This document shows positions 13,207 to 28,324 of a DNA stretch of 64,000 nucleotides, in pieces; positions within the stretch are counted from its first letter, which is position 1, and every line of letters begins with the position of its first letter. The position numbers were made by a program, and so were the translations under genes. The stretch spans positions 7,292,058-7,356,057 of the forward strand of contig NC_087168.1 in assembly GCF_035594125.1 (NCBI RefSeq), read 5' to 3'. The notes below the pieces were generated by a model. It searched no databases. It was given only the letters and a program-made list of their open reading frames with translations, and was not told the origin of the DNA. The DNA is from Scylla paramamosain. Its lineage: Eukaryota; Arthropoda; Malacostraca; Decapoda; Portunidae.

Positions 13207-15081
13207 TTTTTAAGAACCATAAGGCAGTAGACACCTGCCGAAACGATAATTACTCTCAGTGAGGTCTAAACCACTGTTCAGGGGGTGCTGTGAACTTATC
13301 ATTAAACCCAGCTGTGACCTCACAGAAGGTTTCCCTTTGTGTCTCACAACACAAGGGGGCAGTCACAGCCTGCCCTCTAAAGACAACTCTCTTCCTCCAC
13401 ACAAAACTACAAGCACCTAATAACACACACACCCTTCACTCAAAAATTTTAAAATCATGGCGACTCCTACACCAGCCTCGGAGTCCCCATCTGGGGAGGG
13501 GACCATAAATGTTCCCAGGTCGGACTGCCTTTCCGTCGACGACCCTAAGTGTCTTGACACCCCCCTCAACTTTTTCTTCATTAACTTCTGCAACATTCGC
13601 GGTCTAAGATCTAATTTTCAATCTGTAGAACACCACCTCTCCTCTTCTAAACCTCATCTTCTTTTATTCACTGAAACTCAGGTGTCTGAGGCAACTGACA
13701 GTAGCCCCTTTTCTGTTCCCTCCTACTTTCTCTATCCTCATTTTCGATCCAAAGCTGGATGCTGCGTTTATGTGCGCAATAACTTAACCTGCTCTCGTGC
13801 CCACGCTCTTGAATCTTCCGAGTTTTCCACCATCTGGCTACGACTACAGAGTCATTCTCATACTAAATTTATCTGTGCTGTATACCTCTCCCCTAACTCC
13901 TCTGACTATAAGAAATTCTTTGACTACTTAACTTCCAAAGTGGAGCACATTCTGACCATCTTCCCTTTTGCAGAGATCTCCATTCTTGGAGACTTCAATG
14001 TTCACCACCAGCTTTGGCTTTCCTCTCCCTTCACTGACCATCCTGGTGAACTAGCCTACAACTTTGCTATCCTCCATGACCTAGAGCAATTGGTGCAACA
14101 CCCTACTCGTATTCCTGACCGTCTTGGAGATACGCCCAACATTCTTGACCTTTTCCTGACCTCTAATCCTTCTGCTTATGCTGTCATCCTTTCTTCTCCG
14201 TTGGGCTCCTCCGATCACAATCTCATATCTTTATCTTGTCCTATCACTCCAATCCCTCCTCAGGATCCCCCTAAGCGAAGGTGCCTCTGGCGTTTTGCCT
14301 CTGCTAGTTGGGGGGACCTGAGGAGGTATTTTGCTGATTTTCCTTGGAATGACTACTGCTTCCGTGTCAGAGACCCGTCTTTGTGTGCTGAGCGCATAAC
14401 AGAGGTGATAGTGTCTGGCATGGAGGCGTACATTCCTCACTCTTTTTCTCGTCCTAAACCTTCTAAACCTTGGTTTAACACAGCTTGTTCTCGTGCTATA
14501 CATGATAGAGAGGTGGCCCACAAAAGGTACTTAAGCCTTCCATCACCAGAATCTCATGCACTTTATATTTCTGCCCGGAACCATGCCAAGTCTGTTCTCC
14601 AACTAGCCAAAAACTCCTTCATTAACAGAAAATGTCAAAACCTTTCAAGATCTAACTCCCCTCGTCATTTCTGGCATCTAGCCAAAAATATCTCCAATAA
14701 CTTTGCTTCTTCTTCTTTCCCTCCTCTACTTCAACCAGATGGCACCACTGCTATCACATCTATTTCTAAAGCTGAACTCTTTGCTCAAACCTTTGCTAAA
14801 AACTCTACCTTGGACGATTATGGGCTTGTTCCTCCCTCTCCTCCACCCTCTGACTACTTCATGCCACGTATTAAAATTCTTCGTAATGATGTTTTCCATG
14901 CCCTCGCTGGTCTAAACCCTCGGAAGGCTTATGGACCTGATGGGGTCCCTCCTATTGTTCTCCGAAACTGTGCCTCCGTGCTTGCACCTTGCCTAGTCAA
15001 ACTCTTTCAGCTCTGTCTGTCAACATCTACCTTTCCTTCTTGCTGGAAGTTTGCCTACATTCAACCTGTTCCTAAAAAGGG
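13207..15081 (+). mobile_element. Jockey-like LINE, 5' portion
   Basis: GC content rises sharply and the satellite stops at about 13207, just before GTAGACACCTGCCG. The segment has about 250 bp of apparent 5' UTR, then a long open frame for endonuclease and the start of reverse transcriptase. It ends abruptly inside the RT at 15081, where a 25-base T run begins that belongs to a second, opposite-strand copy. The satellite to the left does not match what flanks the equivalent site of the other palindrome arm, and I see no convincing target-site duplication. This does not look like a single clean insertion. Confidence 0.85.
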
Positions 15082-15112
15082 TTTTTTTTTTTTTTTTTTT
15101 TTTTTTATGTAG
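13457..15112 (+). CDS. LINE ORF2, endonuclease and N-terminal RT, truncated
   Basis: Non-LTR retrotransposon polyprotein that would nick target DNA and reverse-transcribe its own RNA. The endonuclease/exonuclease/phosphatase fold spans about residues 38-262. Visible catalytic landmarks are N46 (NIRGL), E73 (FTETQ), the GDFN motif at 178-181 and SDHN at 252-255, so the endonuclease part looks intact. A linker follows (about 275-480), then the RT entry region with [10 protein letters not shown] and [11 protein letters not shown]. Genuine element sequence ends at residue 541 or 542; the terminal run of F residues is just the T run at 15082-15106 being translated. RT fingers, palm and the YADD box are missing from this strand. 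The ATG at 13457 (ATGGCGACTCC) fits the start of the element ORF, but no separate gag-like ORF1 was found upstream. Classification as Jockey-like rests on motif order and the poly(A) 3' end. Confidence 0.85.
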   Translation: MATPTPASESPSGEGTINVPRSDCLSVDDPKCLDTPLNFFFINFCNIRGLRSNFQSVEHHLSSSKPHLLLFTETQVSEATDSSPFSVPSYFLYPHFRSKAGCCVYVRNNLTCSRAHALESSEFSTIWLRLQSHSHTKFICAVYLSPNSSDYKKFFDYLTSKVEHILTIFPFAEISILGDFNVHHQLWLSSPFTDHPGELAYNFAILHDLEQLVQHPTRIPDRLGDTPNILDLFLTSNPSAYAVILSSPLGSSDHNLISLSCPITPIPPQDPPKRRCLWRFASASWGDLRRYFADFPWNDYCFRVRDPSLCAERITEVIVSGMEAYIPHSFSRPKPSKPWFNTACSRAIHDREVAHKRYLSLPSPESHALYISARNHAKSVLQLAKNSFINRKCQNLSRSNSPRHFWHLAKNISNNFASSSFPPLLQPDGTTAITSISKAELFAQTFAKNSTLDDYGLVPPSPPPSDYFMPRIKILRNDVFHALAGLNPRKAYGPDGVPPIVLRNCASVLAPCLVKLFQLCLSTSTFPSCWKFAYIQPVPKKGFFFFFFFFM

Positions 15113-16409
15113 GAAGGATACTGGCCAAGGGCAACAAAAATCTAATAAAAAAAAAATGCCCACTGAAATGCCAGTCCCTTAAAAGGGTCAAAGCAGTGGT
15201 CAAAAATTGGTGGATAAGTGTCTTGAAACCTCCCTCTTGAAGGAATTCAAGTCATAGGAAGGTGGAAATACAGAAGCAGGCAAGGAGTTCCAGAGTTTAC
15301 CAGAGAAAGGGATGAATGATTGAGAATACTGGTTAACTCTTGCGTTAGAGAGGTGGACAGAATAGGAGTGAGAGAAAGAAGAAAGTCTTGTGCAGCGAGG
15401 CCGCGGAAGGAGGGGAGGCATGCAGTTAGCAAGATCAGAAGAGCAGTTAGCATGAAAATAGCGGTAGAAGACAGCTAGAGATGCAACATTGCGGCGGTGA
15501 GAGAGAGGCTGAAGACAGTCAGTTAGAGGAGAGGAGTTGATGAGACGAAAAGCTTTTGATTCCACCCTGTCTAGAACAGCAGTATGAGTGGAACCCCCCC
15601 AGACATGTGAAGCATACTCCATACATGGACGGATAAGGCCCTTGTACAGAGTTAGCAGCTGGGGGGGTGAGAAAAACTGGCGGAGACGTCTCAGAACACC
15701 TAACTTCATAGAAGCTGTTTTAGCTAGAGATGAGATGTGAAGTTTCCAGTTCAGATTATAAGTAAAGGACAGACCGAGGATGTTCAGTGTAGAAGAGGGG
15801 GACAGTTGAGTGTCATTGAAGAAGAGGGGATAGTTGTCTGGAAGATTGTGTCGAGTTGATAGATGGAGGAATTGAGTTTTTGAGGCATTGAACAATACCA
15901 AGTTTGCTCTGCCCCAATCAGAAATTTTAGAAAGATCAGAAGTCAGGCGTTCTGTGGCTTCCCTGCGTGATATGTTTACCTCCTGAAGGGTTGGACGTCT
16001 ATGAAAAGACGTGGAAAAGTGCAGGGTGGTATCATCAGCATAGGAGTGGATAGGACAAGAAGTTTGGTTTAGAAGATCATTAATGAATAATAAGAAGAGA
16101 GTGGGTGACAGGACAGAACCCTGAGGAACACCACTGTTAATAGATTTAGGAGAAGAACAGTGACCGTCTACCACAGCAGCAATAGAACGGTCAGAAAGGA
16201 AACTTGAGATGAAGTTACAGAGAGAAGGATAGAAACCGTAGGAGGGTAGTTTGGAAATCAAAGCTTTGTGCCAGACTCTATCAAAGGCTTTTGATATGTC
16301 CAAGGCAACAGCAAAAGTTTCACCAAAGTCTCTAAAAGAGGATGACCAAGACTCAGTAAGGAAAGCCAGAAGATCACCAGTAGAGCGGCCTTGACGGAAC
16401 CCATACTGG
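15082..16409 (-). mobile_element. Jockey-like LINE, 5'-truncated copy on the minus strand
   Basis: On the minus strand this runs from the RT domain at 16408 to a 3' UTR and a poly(A) tail, seen on + as 25 T at 15082-15106. Its last about 380 bp are the same sequence as 16410-16765 in the opposite orientation, so the locus holds two 3' ends of the same family facing each other. The minus copy lies exactly between the 5' half (13207-15081) and the 3' end (16410-16782) of a plus-strand copy. A nested insertion with loss of host element sequence is the simplest reading. Confidence 0.8.
15200..16408 (-). CDS. LINE reverse transcriptase, 5'-truncated ORF2
   Basis: Reverse transcriptase of the Jockey-like family, open on the minus strand from 16408 to a stop at 15200. 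The first visible residues are [11 protein letters not shown], so there is no true start. A start placed at 16303 would be a TTG that is really the Leu of [13 protein letters not shown]. Recognisable RT blocks follow in order: [11 protein letters not shown], then [14 protein letters not shown], then the catalytic SYADDT with YADD at 16031-16042, then LNILGLSF and a C-terminal segment with [10 protein letters not shown]. The catalytic motifs look intact, but endonuclease and N-terminal RT are absent, so it cannot act alone. It is the best-preserved RT in the window. Confidence 0.85.
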   Translation of the reverse strand, partial: QYGFRQGRSTGDLLAFLTESWSSSFRDFGETFAVALDISKAFDRVWHKALISKLPSYGFYPSLCNFISSFLSDRSIAAVVDGHCSSPKSINSGVPQGSVLSPTLFLLFINDLLNQTSCPIHSYADDTTLHFSTSFHRRPTLQEVNISRREATERLTSDLSKISDWGRANLVLFNASKTQFLHLSTRHNLPDNYPLFFNDTQLSPSSTLNILGLSFTYNLNWKLHISSLAKTASMKLGVLRRLRQFFSPPQLLTLYKGLIRPCMEYASHVWGGSTHTAVLDRVESKAFRLINSSPLTDCLQPLSHRRNVASLAVFYRYFHANCSSDLANCMPPLLPRPRCTRLSSFSHSYSVHLSNARVNQYSQSFIPFSGKLWNSLPASVFPPSYDLNSFKREVSRHLSTNF

Positions 16410-16673
16410 CGCTATTTTCATGCCAACTGCTCTTCTGATCTTGCTAACTGCATGCCTCCCCTCATTCCGCGGCCTCGCTGCACAAGACTTTCTTCTTTCT
16501 CTCACCCCTATTCTGTCCACCTCTCTAACGCAAGAGTTAACCAGTATTCTCAATCATTCATCCCTTTCTCTGGTAAACTCTGGAACTCCCTGCCTTCTTC
16601 TGTATTTCCACCTTCCTATGACTTGAATTCCTTTAAGAGGGAGGTTTCAAGACACTTATCCACCAATTTTTGA
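16410..16673 (+). CDS. LINE ORF2 C-terminal fragment
   Basis: Open from CGC at 16410 (RYFHANC) to a stop at 16673. The protein nearly matches the C-terminus of the minus-strand copy, including SGKLWNSLP and SRHLSTNF, with few substitutions. It is a fragment with no start of its own and no catalytic residues. The near-identity of the two 3' ends suggests that both inserted within a short time or were homogenised. Confidence 0.75.
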   Translation, partial: RYFHANCSSDLANCMPPLIPRPRCTRLSSFSHPYSVHLSNARVNQYSQSFIPFSGKLWNSLPSSVFPPSYDLNSFKREVSRHLSTNF

Positions 16674-16782
16674 CCACTGGTTTGACCCTTTTATGGGACT
16701 GGCATTTCAGTGGGCATTTTTTTTTATTAGATTTTTGTTGCCCTTGGCCAGTATCCTTCCTACATAAAAAAAGAAAAAAAAA
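16410..16782 (+). mobile_element. Jockey-like LINE, plus-strand 3' end with poly(A)
   Basis: Contains the C-terminal coding part, a 3' UTR ending CCAGTATCCTTCCTACAT, and an A tail with one G at 16773. It probably belongs to the same plus-strand insertion as 13207-15081, with everything between replaced by the minus-strand copy. The inverted-repeat arm starts immediately after the A tail. Confidence 0.8.
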
Positions 16783-17388
16783 ATGGAAGACACTCTATAT
16801 AGAAATAAAAAAAATAAAAAATGAAAATGGTGTCTTTTGAGTGTTTTTGAGCTTCTTACGTTCCAGAATGCTAAAACGATAAATAGCCTTTATCGGGAGA
16901 CATTACCAAAAACGTATGATTTAAGCGTTTTCCAGCTTTTTAGAAACCAAAACGGCTAAATATATGTACTAATCACGTGTTTCAGTATTCTATTACCTAA
17001 GAAGCTCAAAAACACTTATAATATACGTTTTTGGTAATGTTTTTTTCTGTTTTTCATATATGATATTCTGTATAGATTGTCGTACCTAACATGAGGAAAA
17101 CACCCATTTTTTTGGTTAATGCTTTTTTCTCCATATAGAGTGATATTCACGTGTTTTAGTGTTTTCGTACATAAGAAGTTAAAAAACACTCATAATAATA
17201 TTTTTTCTTAATAACTTTTAGTTTGTCAATGTCCGTTAATTTGTGTGCATTTTGGCGTTTTCGTACCCAAAAAGCTCAAAAAGTCTCAAAACACACATTT
17301 TTTGGTAATGTTCCATTTCACCATAAAGGATGTTTTGCACGCTTTTTAGAAATTTGCTCAAAAAGATTCAAAAGACACGTTTTCGATG

Positions 17389-17537
<149 letters not shown>

Positions 17538-19628
17538 TGTTGGGGTTGGTTTCTAATATGCTCAAAACACTGAAATGACACGTTTCCGGTAATATAATTT
17601 CTTTACATCAAATAGTGTGCTGTCTGCATTTTGGCGTTTTGGTAGCTAATGATCGGGAAAACTCTCAAAAAACGCGTTTATAGTAATGTCCTCTTTCTCC
17701 ATAAAGGGTGTTTTTCATGCGTTTTAGAGTTTTAGTACGTAAAAAACTGAAAAACACTCAAAAGACAAGTTTTTGTTAATATTGATTGCTTTTCCTATAC
17801 AGGTTGTCTTGCATGCACTTTGGTGTTTTTGTATCTAACAAGCTCAAAAACACTCAGCATACAAGTTTTTCGTAATGTTGGTCTGTTTCTTTATGTATGG
17901 TGTTCACTATGCTTTTAGGCGTTTTGGTACCTATCATGGGGAAAAAAAAAAAACTCAAAGTACGCTTTTGGTAATGTTGTTTTGTTTCTGCAAATATAGT
18001 ATTATTTACGTGTTTTAGACTTTTGGTATCTATGAAGCTGAAAAAGACATAATACACCTTTATGTTAATATCGTTTCATTTACCTATATAGGGTAATTTG
18101 CATACATTTTGGCGTTTTGTTACCTAACAAGCTAAAAAAATCTCAGAACATACGTTTTTGCTAATATTGTTTCGGACATCTTTTATCGTTTCGGTACGTA
18201 AGAAGCTCAAAAACACTCGATTTTGTTAAGGTTATCTCGTTTTCCCATATAGGGTGTTTTCCTTGCTTTTTAAGCGTTTTGCTGCCTAATATGCTCAAAA
18301 CACCTAAATGACAAGTTTCTGGTGATGTTTTGCTACTGGTTTTGTTAATTTTTTTTCCGTCATATAGAGTAATATTCACGTGTTTTAGTGTTTTGGTACA
18401 TAAAAAAAAATATAAAATAAAAACACTCATAATACACGTTTCTGTTAATATCGTTTCGTTTCCTCAAATAGGGTCCTTTGCATGCAATATGGGGTTTATG
18501 GGGCAATATGGGTACCTAACAAGTTAAAAGACTGAGATAAGAATTTTTTGCTAAAGTTTCCCATAAATATTTCTTTGCTCACATTTTAGTGTTTTGTACT
18601 CTCAAAAACACTAAAAAGAAACGTTTTTGACAATGTTGTTTTCTTTTCTCATATAGAGCTATTTCCATGCTTTTTAGCTTTTTGTTGCCTAATTTGCTCG
18701 AAAATTTCCAAATGGCACGTTGCAGGTACTATCTTTTAGTTACTCCAGACAAGGTATTCTACATGCATTCTGTCGTGTTGGTACCTAACTTAAAAACACT
18801 TAAAACACACGTTTTTTTTTTTTTATGTTCTATTTCTCAGTAAAGTGCGTTTTCAATCCCTTTTAGAGTTTCGGTACGTACGAAGCTGAAAAACACTCAA
18901 AAGATATGTTTTTGGTAATATTTTTTTCTTCTTCTTCTATAGGGTGCTTTGCATGTACTTTGGCGTTTTGATAACTAACAAACTCAAAAATATTCATAAT
19001 ACATATTTGTGATCATGTCGTTCTGTTTCTTCATATAGGGTGCTTTATATGTATTTTGGCGTTTTGGTCCCTAACATGGGGAAAAGCACCCATAATACAC
19101 GTTTTTCGTAATGATGTTCTGTTTCTTTATATAGAATGCTATTTACGTGTTTTAGCGTTTCGTTACATAAGAAGCTGAAAAACAGCGTTAATATCTTTTC
19201 TTTTCCCCATATCTGAAACTTTGCATGCATTTTGGCGATTAGTTATCTAACAAGCTCAAAAACACTCAAACAGTTTAGTTATCGTTTTGTTATGTAAGAA
19301 GCTCAAAAGCACACAAAGGACACGATTTTCTTGAAGTTGTTTCATTTTCCTATATAGGGTATTTTCCATGTTTTTTTTTTTTTTTTTTTTTTTTTTAGCG
19401 TTTTGGTGCCTAATACCCTAAAAAAAAAACACTTAAATGACACGTTTTTGGAAATGTCGTTTCGTTACTTCATATAGGCGCTCTGCATGCATTTTGGCGT
19501 TTTACTACTTAATACGCTGATAACTCAAAATACACATTATTGGTATTTTTTTTCTCCACAAACAGTGTTTTCCATGCGTTTTACCGTTTTAGTACGTAAG
19601 CTGAAAAACACTCGACACATTTTTTTTA

Positions 19629-19773
<145 letters not shown>

Positions 19774-22375
19774 ACATACAGGGTGCTTTGCATGCACTTT
19801 GGTGATTTAGCACCTAAGAAGCTCAAAAACATATAAAAGACGTTTTTGGTAATGTTGTTCTGTTTCTAGATATAGTGTGTTATTGACGTTTTTTTTAGCG
19901 TTTTTTTTTTTTTTTCCCTAAGAAGCTGAAAATACTCATAATACTCTTTAAATATCCTTTATTATCCAATACCGTGATATTTCCACGTTTCAATTTCAAT
20001 TGAATTTCACGCTCAAATCACATTTTTTTTTTGTAATGTATCCCCATAAAACGTGTTTTCCAAGCGGTTTAGCGTTTTGGTACATAAGAAGCTCAAAAAC
20101 ACTCAAAAAATATCTTTCTGGTAATGTCGCTCCGTGCTTTGCATGCATTTTGCAGTTTTGGTAGATAAGAAGCTCAAAAACACTCAATAAACACGTTTTA
20201 TAGAATGTTTTTCTGTTTCTCTATAAAGGAAGAAGCTGAAAAACACTAAAAATACATGTTTTTGGTTATATTGTTTGCTTTTCCAATATAGAACGTTTTT
20301 TGTACATAAGATTTTCAAAACACTCAAAAAGAGTTGTTTTTGGTAATCTCATTCGGCTACGAAAATGGTGATTTCATTCATTTTGCAGTTTTCATAGCTA
20401 AGAAGCTCAACAACACTCAATATGGTCTTTTTTTTGTATGCATTTTGGCGTTTTGGCACTTAACATAGTTATAATGTTGTTTTGTTTCTCCACATAGATT
20501 CCTATTCATGTGTTTTAGCGTTTTGGTACATAAGAAGCTAAAGAAAACGCTCATAATACACGTTTCTGTTAATATTGTTTCCTTTAGACATATCAAATCA
20601 TTCATTTTGGTGTTTTAATACCTAAACCTAACAATCTGGAAAACACACAAACAATACATTTTTGGTAATGTTCATTTTCTCTCTAAAGGGTATTTAACAC
20701 GTGTTTTAGCGTTTTGGTACGTAAGAAGCTTAAAAAAAACACACACACACACACACAAAATACACAGTTTTGATATTTTAGAGTGAATGTTTTTCTTCCT
20801 TTTTACCGTTTGGTGCCTAATATCCTCAAAAAACACACTTTTGACACGTTTCTGGGAATGTCGTGTTCTAACCCCAGATAGGGTGATTTGTATATATTTT
20901 GGAGGGTTGTTACATAATAAGCTGGAACTACTGAAAAGATGCTTTTGGTATTGTTTTGCTATGTATTGTTTTGGTATGTATTTGCTATTCACATATAGGG
21001 TAATTTGCATGCATTTTGGCGTTTTGGTACCTAACAATCTTAATAACACTCATAATACACCATTTTAGTAATCTTTTTTTTTTTTTTTTTTTGTCATATA
21101 GGGTGCTTGTCTGCATTTGACGTTTTAGTACGTAACATGGCGAAAACACTCATAATACACGTTTTTGGTAATGTCGTTCTATTTTTCCATATAGAGAGCG
21201 ATTCACGTAATTTAGTGTTTTGGTATCAATAATGTTGAAAAACACTTATAACACACGTTTCTGTTAATATCGTTTCGTTTCCCAGTAACGGATACTTTGG
21301 ATGCATTTTGGCGTTTGTTACCTAAATAGCTCAAAAACACTCAAAACACACGTTTTTCTTAATATAGTTTTGTTTCACCTTAAAGGGTGTTTTACATATG
21401 TTTCAGCGTTTTGGTACGTAAGAAGCTTAAGATTTCTTAAAAGACACGTTGTTGATAATGTTGCTTTGTTTCCCTCTGCTTTCTAGCGTTTTCGTGCCTA
21501 ATATGCTCAAATCACACAAATTACACAAAGTACCCAAATAGGGTACTTTGCATGCATTTTCACGTTTTGGTACCCAACAAGTTGGAAAACAATGAAAAGA
21601 CAAATTCTCGGTTATGTACTTGTTTCTCCATGAACAACGTTTTGTATGCGTTTCCGCGTTTTGGTACTAAGAAGCTGAAAAAAACGTTCAAAAGACACGT
21701 TTTTGTTATTGTTATTTGTTTTTGCCTTATTGGGAGTTTCCATGCACTTAAGCGTTTTGGTAAAAAACACTTATAATACAGGTTTTTGTAATATCATTCT
21801 GTTTCTTCTTATAGGGTGCTTTATATGCATTTTAGCATTTTGGTATCTAACATTGAGAAAAGCACTCACAATACAAGTTTTTGATGATGCTGTTCTGTTT
21901 CTCAATATAGTGATATTCACGTGTTTTTAGCGTTTTGGTACAGAAGAAGTTAAAAAACAATTATAACACACGTTTCTGTTAATATCGTTTCGTTTCCCCA
22001 TATCGGGTGATTATCATAGACTTTGGTGTTTTGTTACCTTACAAGCTCAAAAACAATGAAGAAACACATTTTTTGGTAATGTTGTTTTGTTTTTCTATAT
22101 ACAGTGTTACACTGTTTTAGACTTTTGGTACGGAAGAAGCTCAAAAACACTCAAAAGACGTGTTTTTGATAATGTTTTATTTTCCCATATAGAGTGTTTT
22201 CAATGTTTTTTATAGGTTTTTTTGTGGCTAATATGCTAAAAAAAAAACACAGAAATGACACATCTCTGGGAATGCCGTTTCGTTAACTCAAACAGGATGC
22301 TTTGCATGTGTTTTGTTATTTTGGTACCCAGCATGCTGGAAAAAAAAAAAAACGTTTTTGGCAACGTTGCTCTGT

Positions 22376-23710
22376 GTATTTTGAGTGTTTTTCACATTCT
22401 TAGTTACCAAACTAGCTTTATGTGGAAAATAAATGACATTACCAGAAAAAAAGTGTCTTTTGAGTGTTTTTGAGCGTGTTAGGCAATAAAGCAGAAAAAA
22501 GAAGGGCAATGACATTACATGGGAATAAAACCAACATTTACCAAGAACTTGTCTTTAAGTGTTTTTCAGCTTCTTACATACCAAAACGCTAAAATGCATG
22601 CAAAACACCCTTTATGGAGAAACAAAATAACATTACGAAAAACATGAATTTTCAGTGTTTTTGATCTGTTACGTATAAAAACGCTTAAATACATGCAAAG
22701 AACCTTATGTTTGGGAAACGAAACGACATTACGAGAAATGTGAATAATGATTGATTTTAAGTTCCATAAGTACGAAAAGAGTTAAAACCCACAAATAATA
22801 GTCTTTATAGAGAAAATAGATAAATAAATAAAAACTAGGATTTATTTATTTTTCGTTATTTATCTCCATAGGTACCGAGATGCCAAAATTCCGGCAAAAT
22901 TCAGGGAAATTATGTGAAAAAATAATATTATGAAAAAAGTTAATTTTAGCTTTGTTTTTTCGGACTGTTATGTACGAAACCCTAAAGTGTATGCAAAGCC
23001 ACCTGCATGAAGAAATTAAACGACTTTACCAGATACCTGTCTTTTGAGTGTTTTTCAGCAAGTTAGGCACCAAAACGATAAATAATATGGAAGTCACTCT
23101 ATATGGGAATCCAAAACAAAATTACTGAAAACGTGTTTTTTTAGTGTTTTACTTAGAAAAACATTAAAACGGATGCAAACCAACCAATATGAAGAAATAG
23201 AAAAATATTACTAAAAAGTTATATTTTGAGTGTTTTTGAGCTTGTTACCTACAGAAAATGCGAAAATAGTTGCAAAGCACTCTATATTGGGAAAGAAAAG
23301 GACATTACGAGAAACGTTTATAATGAGTGTTTTATAGTTTCACAAGAACCACAAGGCAAAACACGCAAAAACTCGTGTATATGGAGATGTTTCTTAGATA
23401 CCAAAATGCTGAAATTCGTGAATGAGACTCTTAATTGAGAAACAGAACAAATTTACGAAATGGGTGTATTTTGAATCTTTTTAAAATTCTTACTTACCAA
23501 AACCCCAAATTGCATGCGAAACTAGCTTTATGTGTGAAAAAAAAATATTATCAGAAAAGTGTCTTTTGAGTTTTTTTGAGCGTGTTAGGCAATAAAGCAC
23601 TAAAAAGCAGGGCAATCACATTACATGTGAATAAAACCAACTTTTACCAATAACTTGCCTTTAAGTGTTTTTAAGCTCCTTTCATACGAAAACGCTAAAA
23701 CGCATTCAAA
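22376..23710 (+). repeat. Decamer-type satellite block
   Basis: Directly after the left arm ends (GCAACGTTGCTCTG), satellite of the 1-13206 type resumes in forward orientation. It carries the CACATTCTTAGTTACC landmark at about 22390 and the A/T block near 22810-22855, and returns to the landmark near 23490. It holds roughly one and a quarter HOR units, then switches at about 23710 to pentamer-type monomers. Confidence 0.8.
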
Positions 23711-26269
<2,559 letters not shown>

Positions 26270-28240
26270 TTCGTTGATAAATTGCATTCAGGACAGTTAG
26301 GGAATATCCCTTACAGAAGAATAAGATCGCAGAAGAATGATCCTAAATGGATGACTGAGGATAAAACATTACATAGGGCGAAAGAGAAGTATATATGAGA
26401 TTGAAGACAGGGGAAGTGGTTTTAAGGCCATAATATAATGAATTAGAAAAGTCAGGAGTTTAACAAGGAAAGCTAAAAATAGTTATGAATTAAAGTTAGC
26501 CAGCCAAGCGAAGATGGACCCCAAGGGATTTTATCAGACATATAAGACGATGAATAGAGAAACAATAGTTCCTTAAAGACAGCAGAATGGGACCTACTTA
26601 GTTGTTGGGAGGAGATTAGTAAAATTGTGAACGAGTATTTTTTAACTGTCTTTGCCCAGGAAAACATGCAGGATTTGCCGAATAGTGACAAGATATTTAG
26701 AGTAGAAGAAAATGAGAAGCTGACAGATATTACCATAACTAAAGAGATAGTGGAACAGGAGATAGATAAGCTGAAAAGCTCAAGTCACCAGGACCAGATG
26801 AAATATATTCCAGAGTATTTAAGGAATGGAAAAAGGTTTTAAGTAAATTGTTAGTTTCTGTCCTTAGGAAATCACTTTAGTCATGTGAGGTATCGGTAAT
26901 GTGGAGGCAGGCAAATATAGTACCTACCTTTAAGAAAGGAGAAAAAAAAATTAACGTCTAATTATAGACCTGTCAGCTTAACTTCTGTTGAATGTAAAAT
27001 AATGGAGTCAATAATAGCGAAGAACATTTAAGAGCATTTAGCCAAACATAACTTGATAAATCAGTTACAGCATGGCTTCACGAAGGGGGAGTCTTACCTG
27101 ACAAACTTGGTAAGTTATACAGTAAGGTTTACCAGGCGGAAGATAATGGTGATAGTTATGGCATCCTATATCAGGACTTTAGTAAAGCGTTTGACAAGGT
27201 ACCCCATCAGAGGCTACTGAGAAAGGTTAGGGCGCACGAGAGAGATGAGGTGTTTAGATTGGATAAGGTCATGGCTAAGCGGCAGGAGAAAGAGTGTTGT
27301 AATAAACGGCTCTAAATCCGATTGGGGTCAAGTAATTATTGGGGTGACAAAGGGATTATTAGTATTAGGGCTGATGTTGTTTGTATTATATGTCAATGAC
27401 TTGGATAGTGGAATTAGTAGTGTTGTTAGTAAATTTGCGTATGACACGAAAATATGTAGATTAATTAGGTCAGAATCGCATACCATCGCCTTGCAGGCAG
27501 ATTTGGATAGGATGAACAAATGGACAGACAGATGGCAAATGCATTTTAATATCAACAAATGCAAAGCACTTAGCGTAAGTAGAAGAAACCCACACAGTAG
27601 TTACACAATGAACAACCAAGTTCTGGTAGGTTCAGGGTAAGAAAAAGATTTGAGATTTAAAGTTAGCTCTGAACTCCGTCTAAGAAAGTAATGCAAAGAG
27701 GCCAGAAACAAAGCAAATAGTGTATTATGATTCATTTTCAGGAATGCTAAAAGTAGAACACCCGAAGTAATATTAAAGTTACATTTGGCGCTAGTCAGTC
27801 TTCATCTAGACTACTCTGTCCAATTCTGGTCACCACATCACAAGAAGGATAAAGGTCTATTAGAATCAGTACAAAGGAGAATGACTAAAAGGATACAGGG
27901 GATGAGGAGTATTCCTTACGAAGCGAGATTCAAGCTGTTAAATTTACATTCTTTAGAGAGACGTAGGTTAAGAGTTGGAGCTGATAGAAGTCTTTAAGTG
28001 GTACATGGGTTATAACAAGGGGAACATAAGGAAAATTCTTAGAATCTGTAACCATGATAGAACAAGAAAAACGGGTTCAAGCCTGAAAACTTGATGATCA
28101 AAAAGGAGACAGGAAGGAATTGGTTCTCAAATAGAGTAGTAGATGATTGGAACGGACGTATTAATCAAGATGTTAGTGCTGAGGAATTTAGGAACTGTAA
28201 GAAAAAATTACACATATATGGATGGGGATGATAGGTGGAA
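26270..28240 (+). pseudogene. CR1/L2-like LINE reverse transcriptase, broken
   Basis: Remnant of a non-LTR reverse transcriptase with several frameshifts and stops, for example after GKRF at 26842. Visible pieces in order are: a pre-RT segment with NEYFLTVFAQENMQDL (from 26627); NYRPVSLTS (about 26958); DFSKAFDKVPHQR (27175-27213); LDWIRSWLSGRRK (about 27254); LFVLYVNDLDSG; the catalytic box at 27434-27445; RWQMHFNINKCK; and the C-terminal block LDYSVQFWSPHHKKD (27806 on). Two key motifs are damaged. The expected PQGSV reads TKGLLV, and FADD reads FAYD, losing a metal-binding Asp. The element cannot be active. Confidence 0.8.
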
Positions 28241-28324
28241 ATAGGTAGGCATATTTTATACAAGTACTGCCACGTGTAGGCCTGATGCCTTCTTGCAGAT
28301 TTACTTATTTCTTATGTTCTTATA
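26270..28324 (+). mobile_element. CR1/L2-like LINE, 5'-truncated, decayed
   Basis: Satellite stops after GAGAAGCGAAATAA and resumes at about 28324 with ACCAAAAGCGTGTATT. The two ends rejoin in monomer phase, so this is a clean insertion into one monomer. The element starts inside the coding region, covers the reverse transcriptase and C-terminus, and ends with a 3' UTR whose tail reads TTTCTTATGTTCTTAT. That short-repeat tail instead of poly(A) is typical of CR1/L2-type elements. The family name is from motif pattern and tail only. Confidence 0.8.

Noticed and set aside
13290..13508. 72-codon frame overlapping the LINE 5' UTR and ORF start as a possible ORF1
   Set aside because: No gag-like zinc knuckles or coiled coil, and it overlaps the ORF2 start in another frame.
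14231..14521. 96-codon frame on the minus strand inside the LINE ORF
   Set aside because: Shadow of the endonuclease/RT frame, with no recognisable motif.
15200..16408. Host gene or telomerase-like reverse transcriptase
   Set aside because: The motif order, the poly(A) tail and the sister fragments at 46645 and 54336 show an ordinary LINE.
20738..20757. Possible telomeric or regulatory (AC)n element
   Set aside because: Only a short AC run, mirrored at about 35617-35632 in the other arm. No telomere-type repeat was seen.
21960..22010. CENP-B box-like match around TTTCGTTTCCCCATATCGGG
   Set aside because: The spacing and the central A of the known box do not fit. The match is a chance consequence of one monomer variant.
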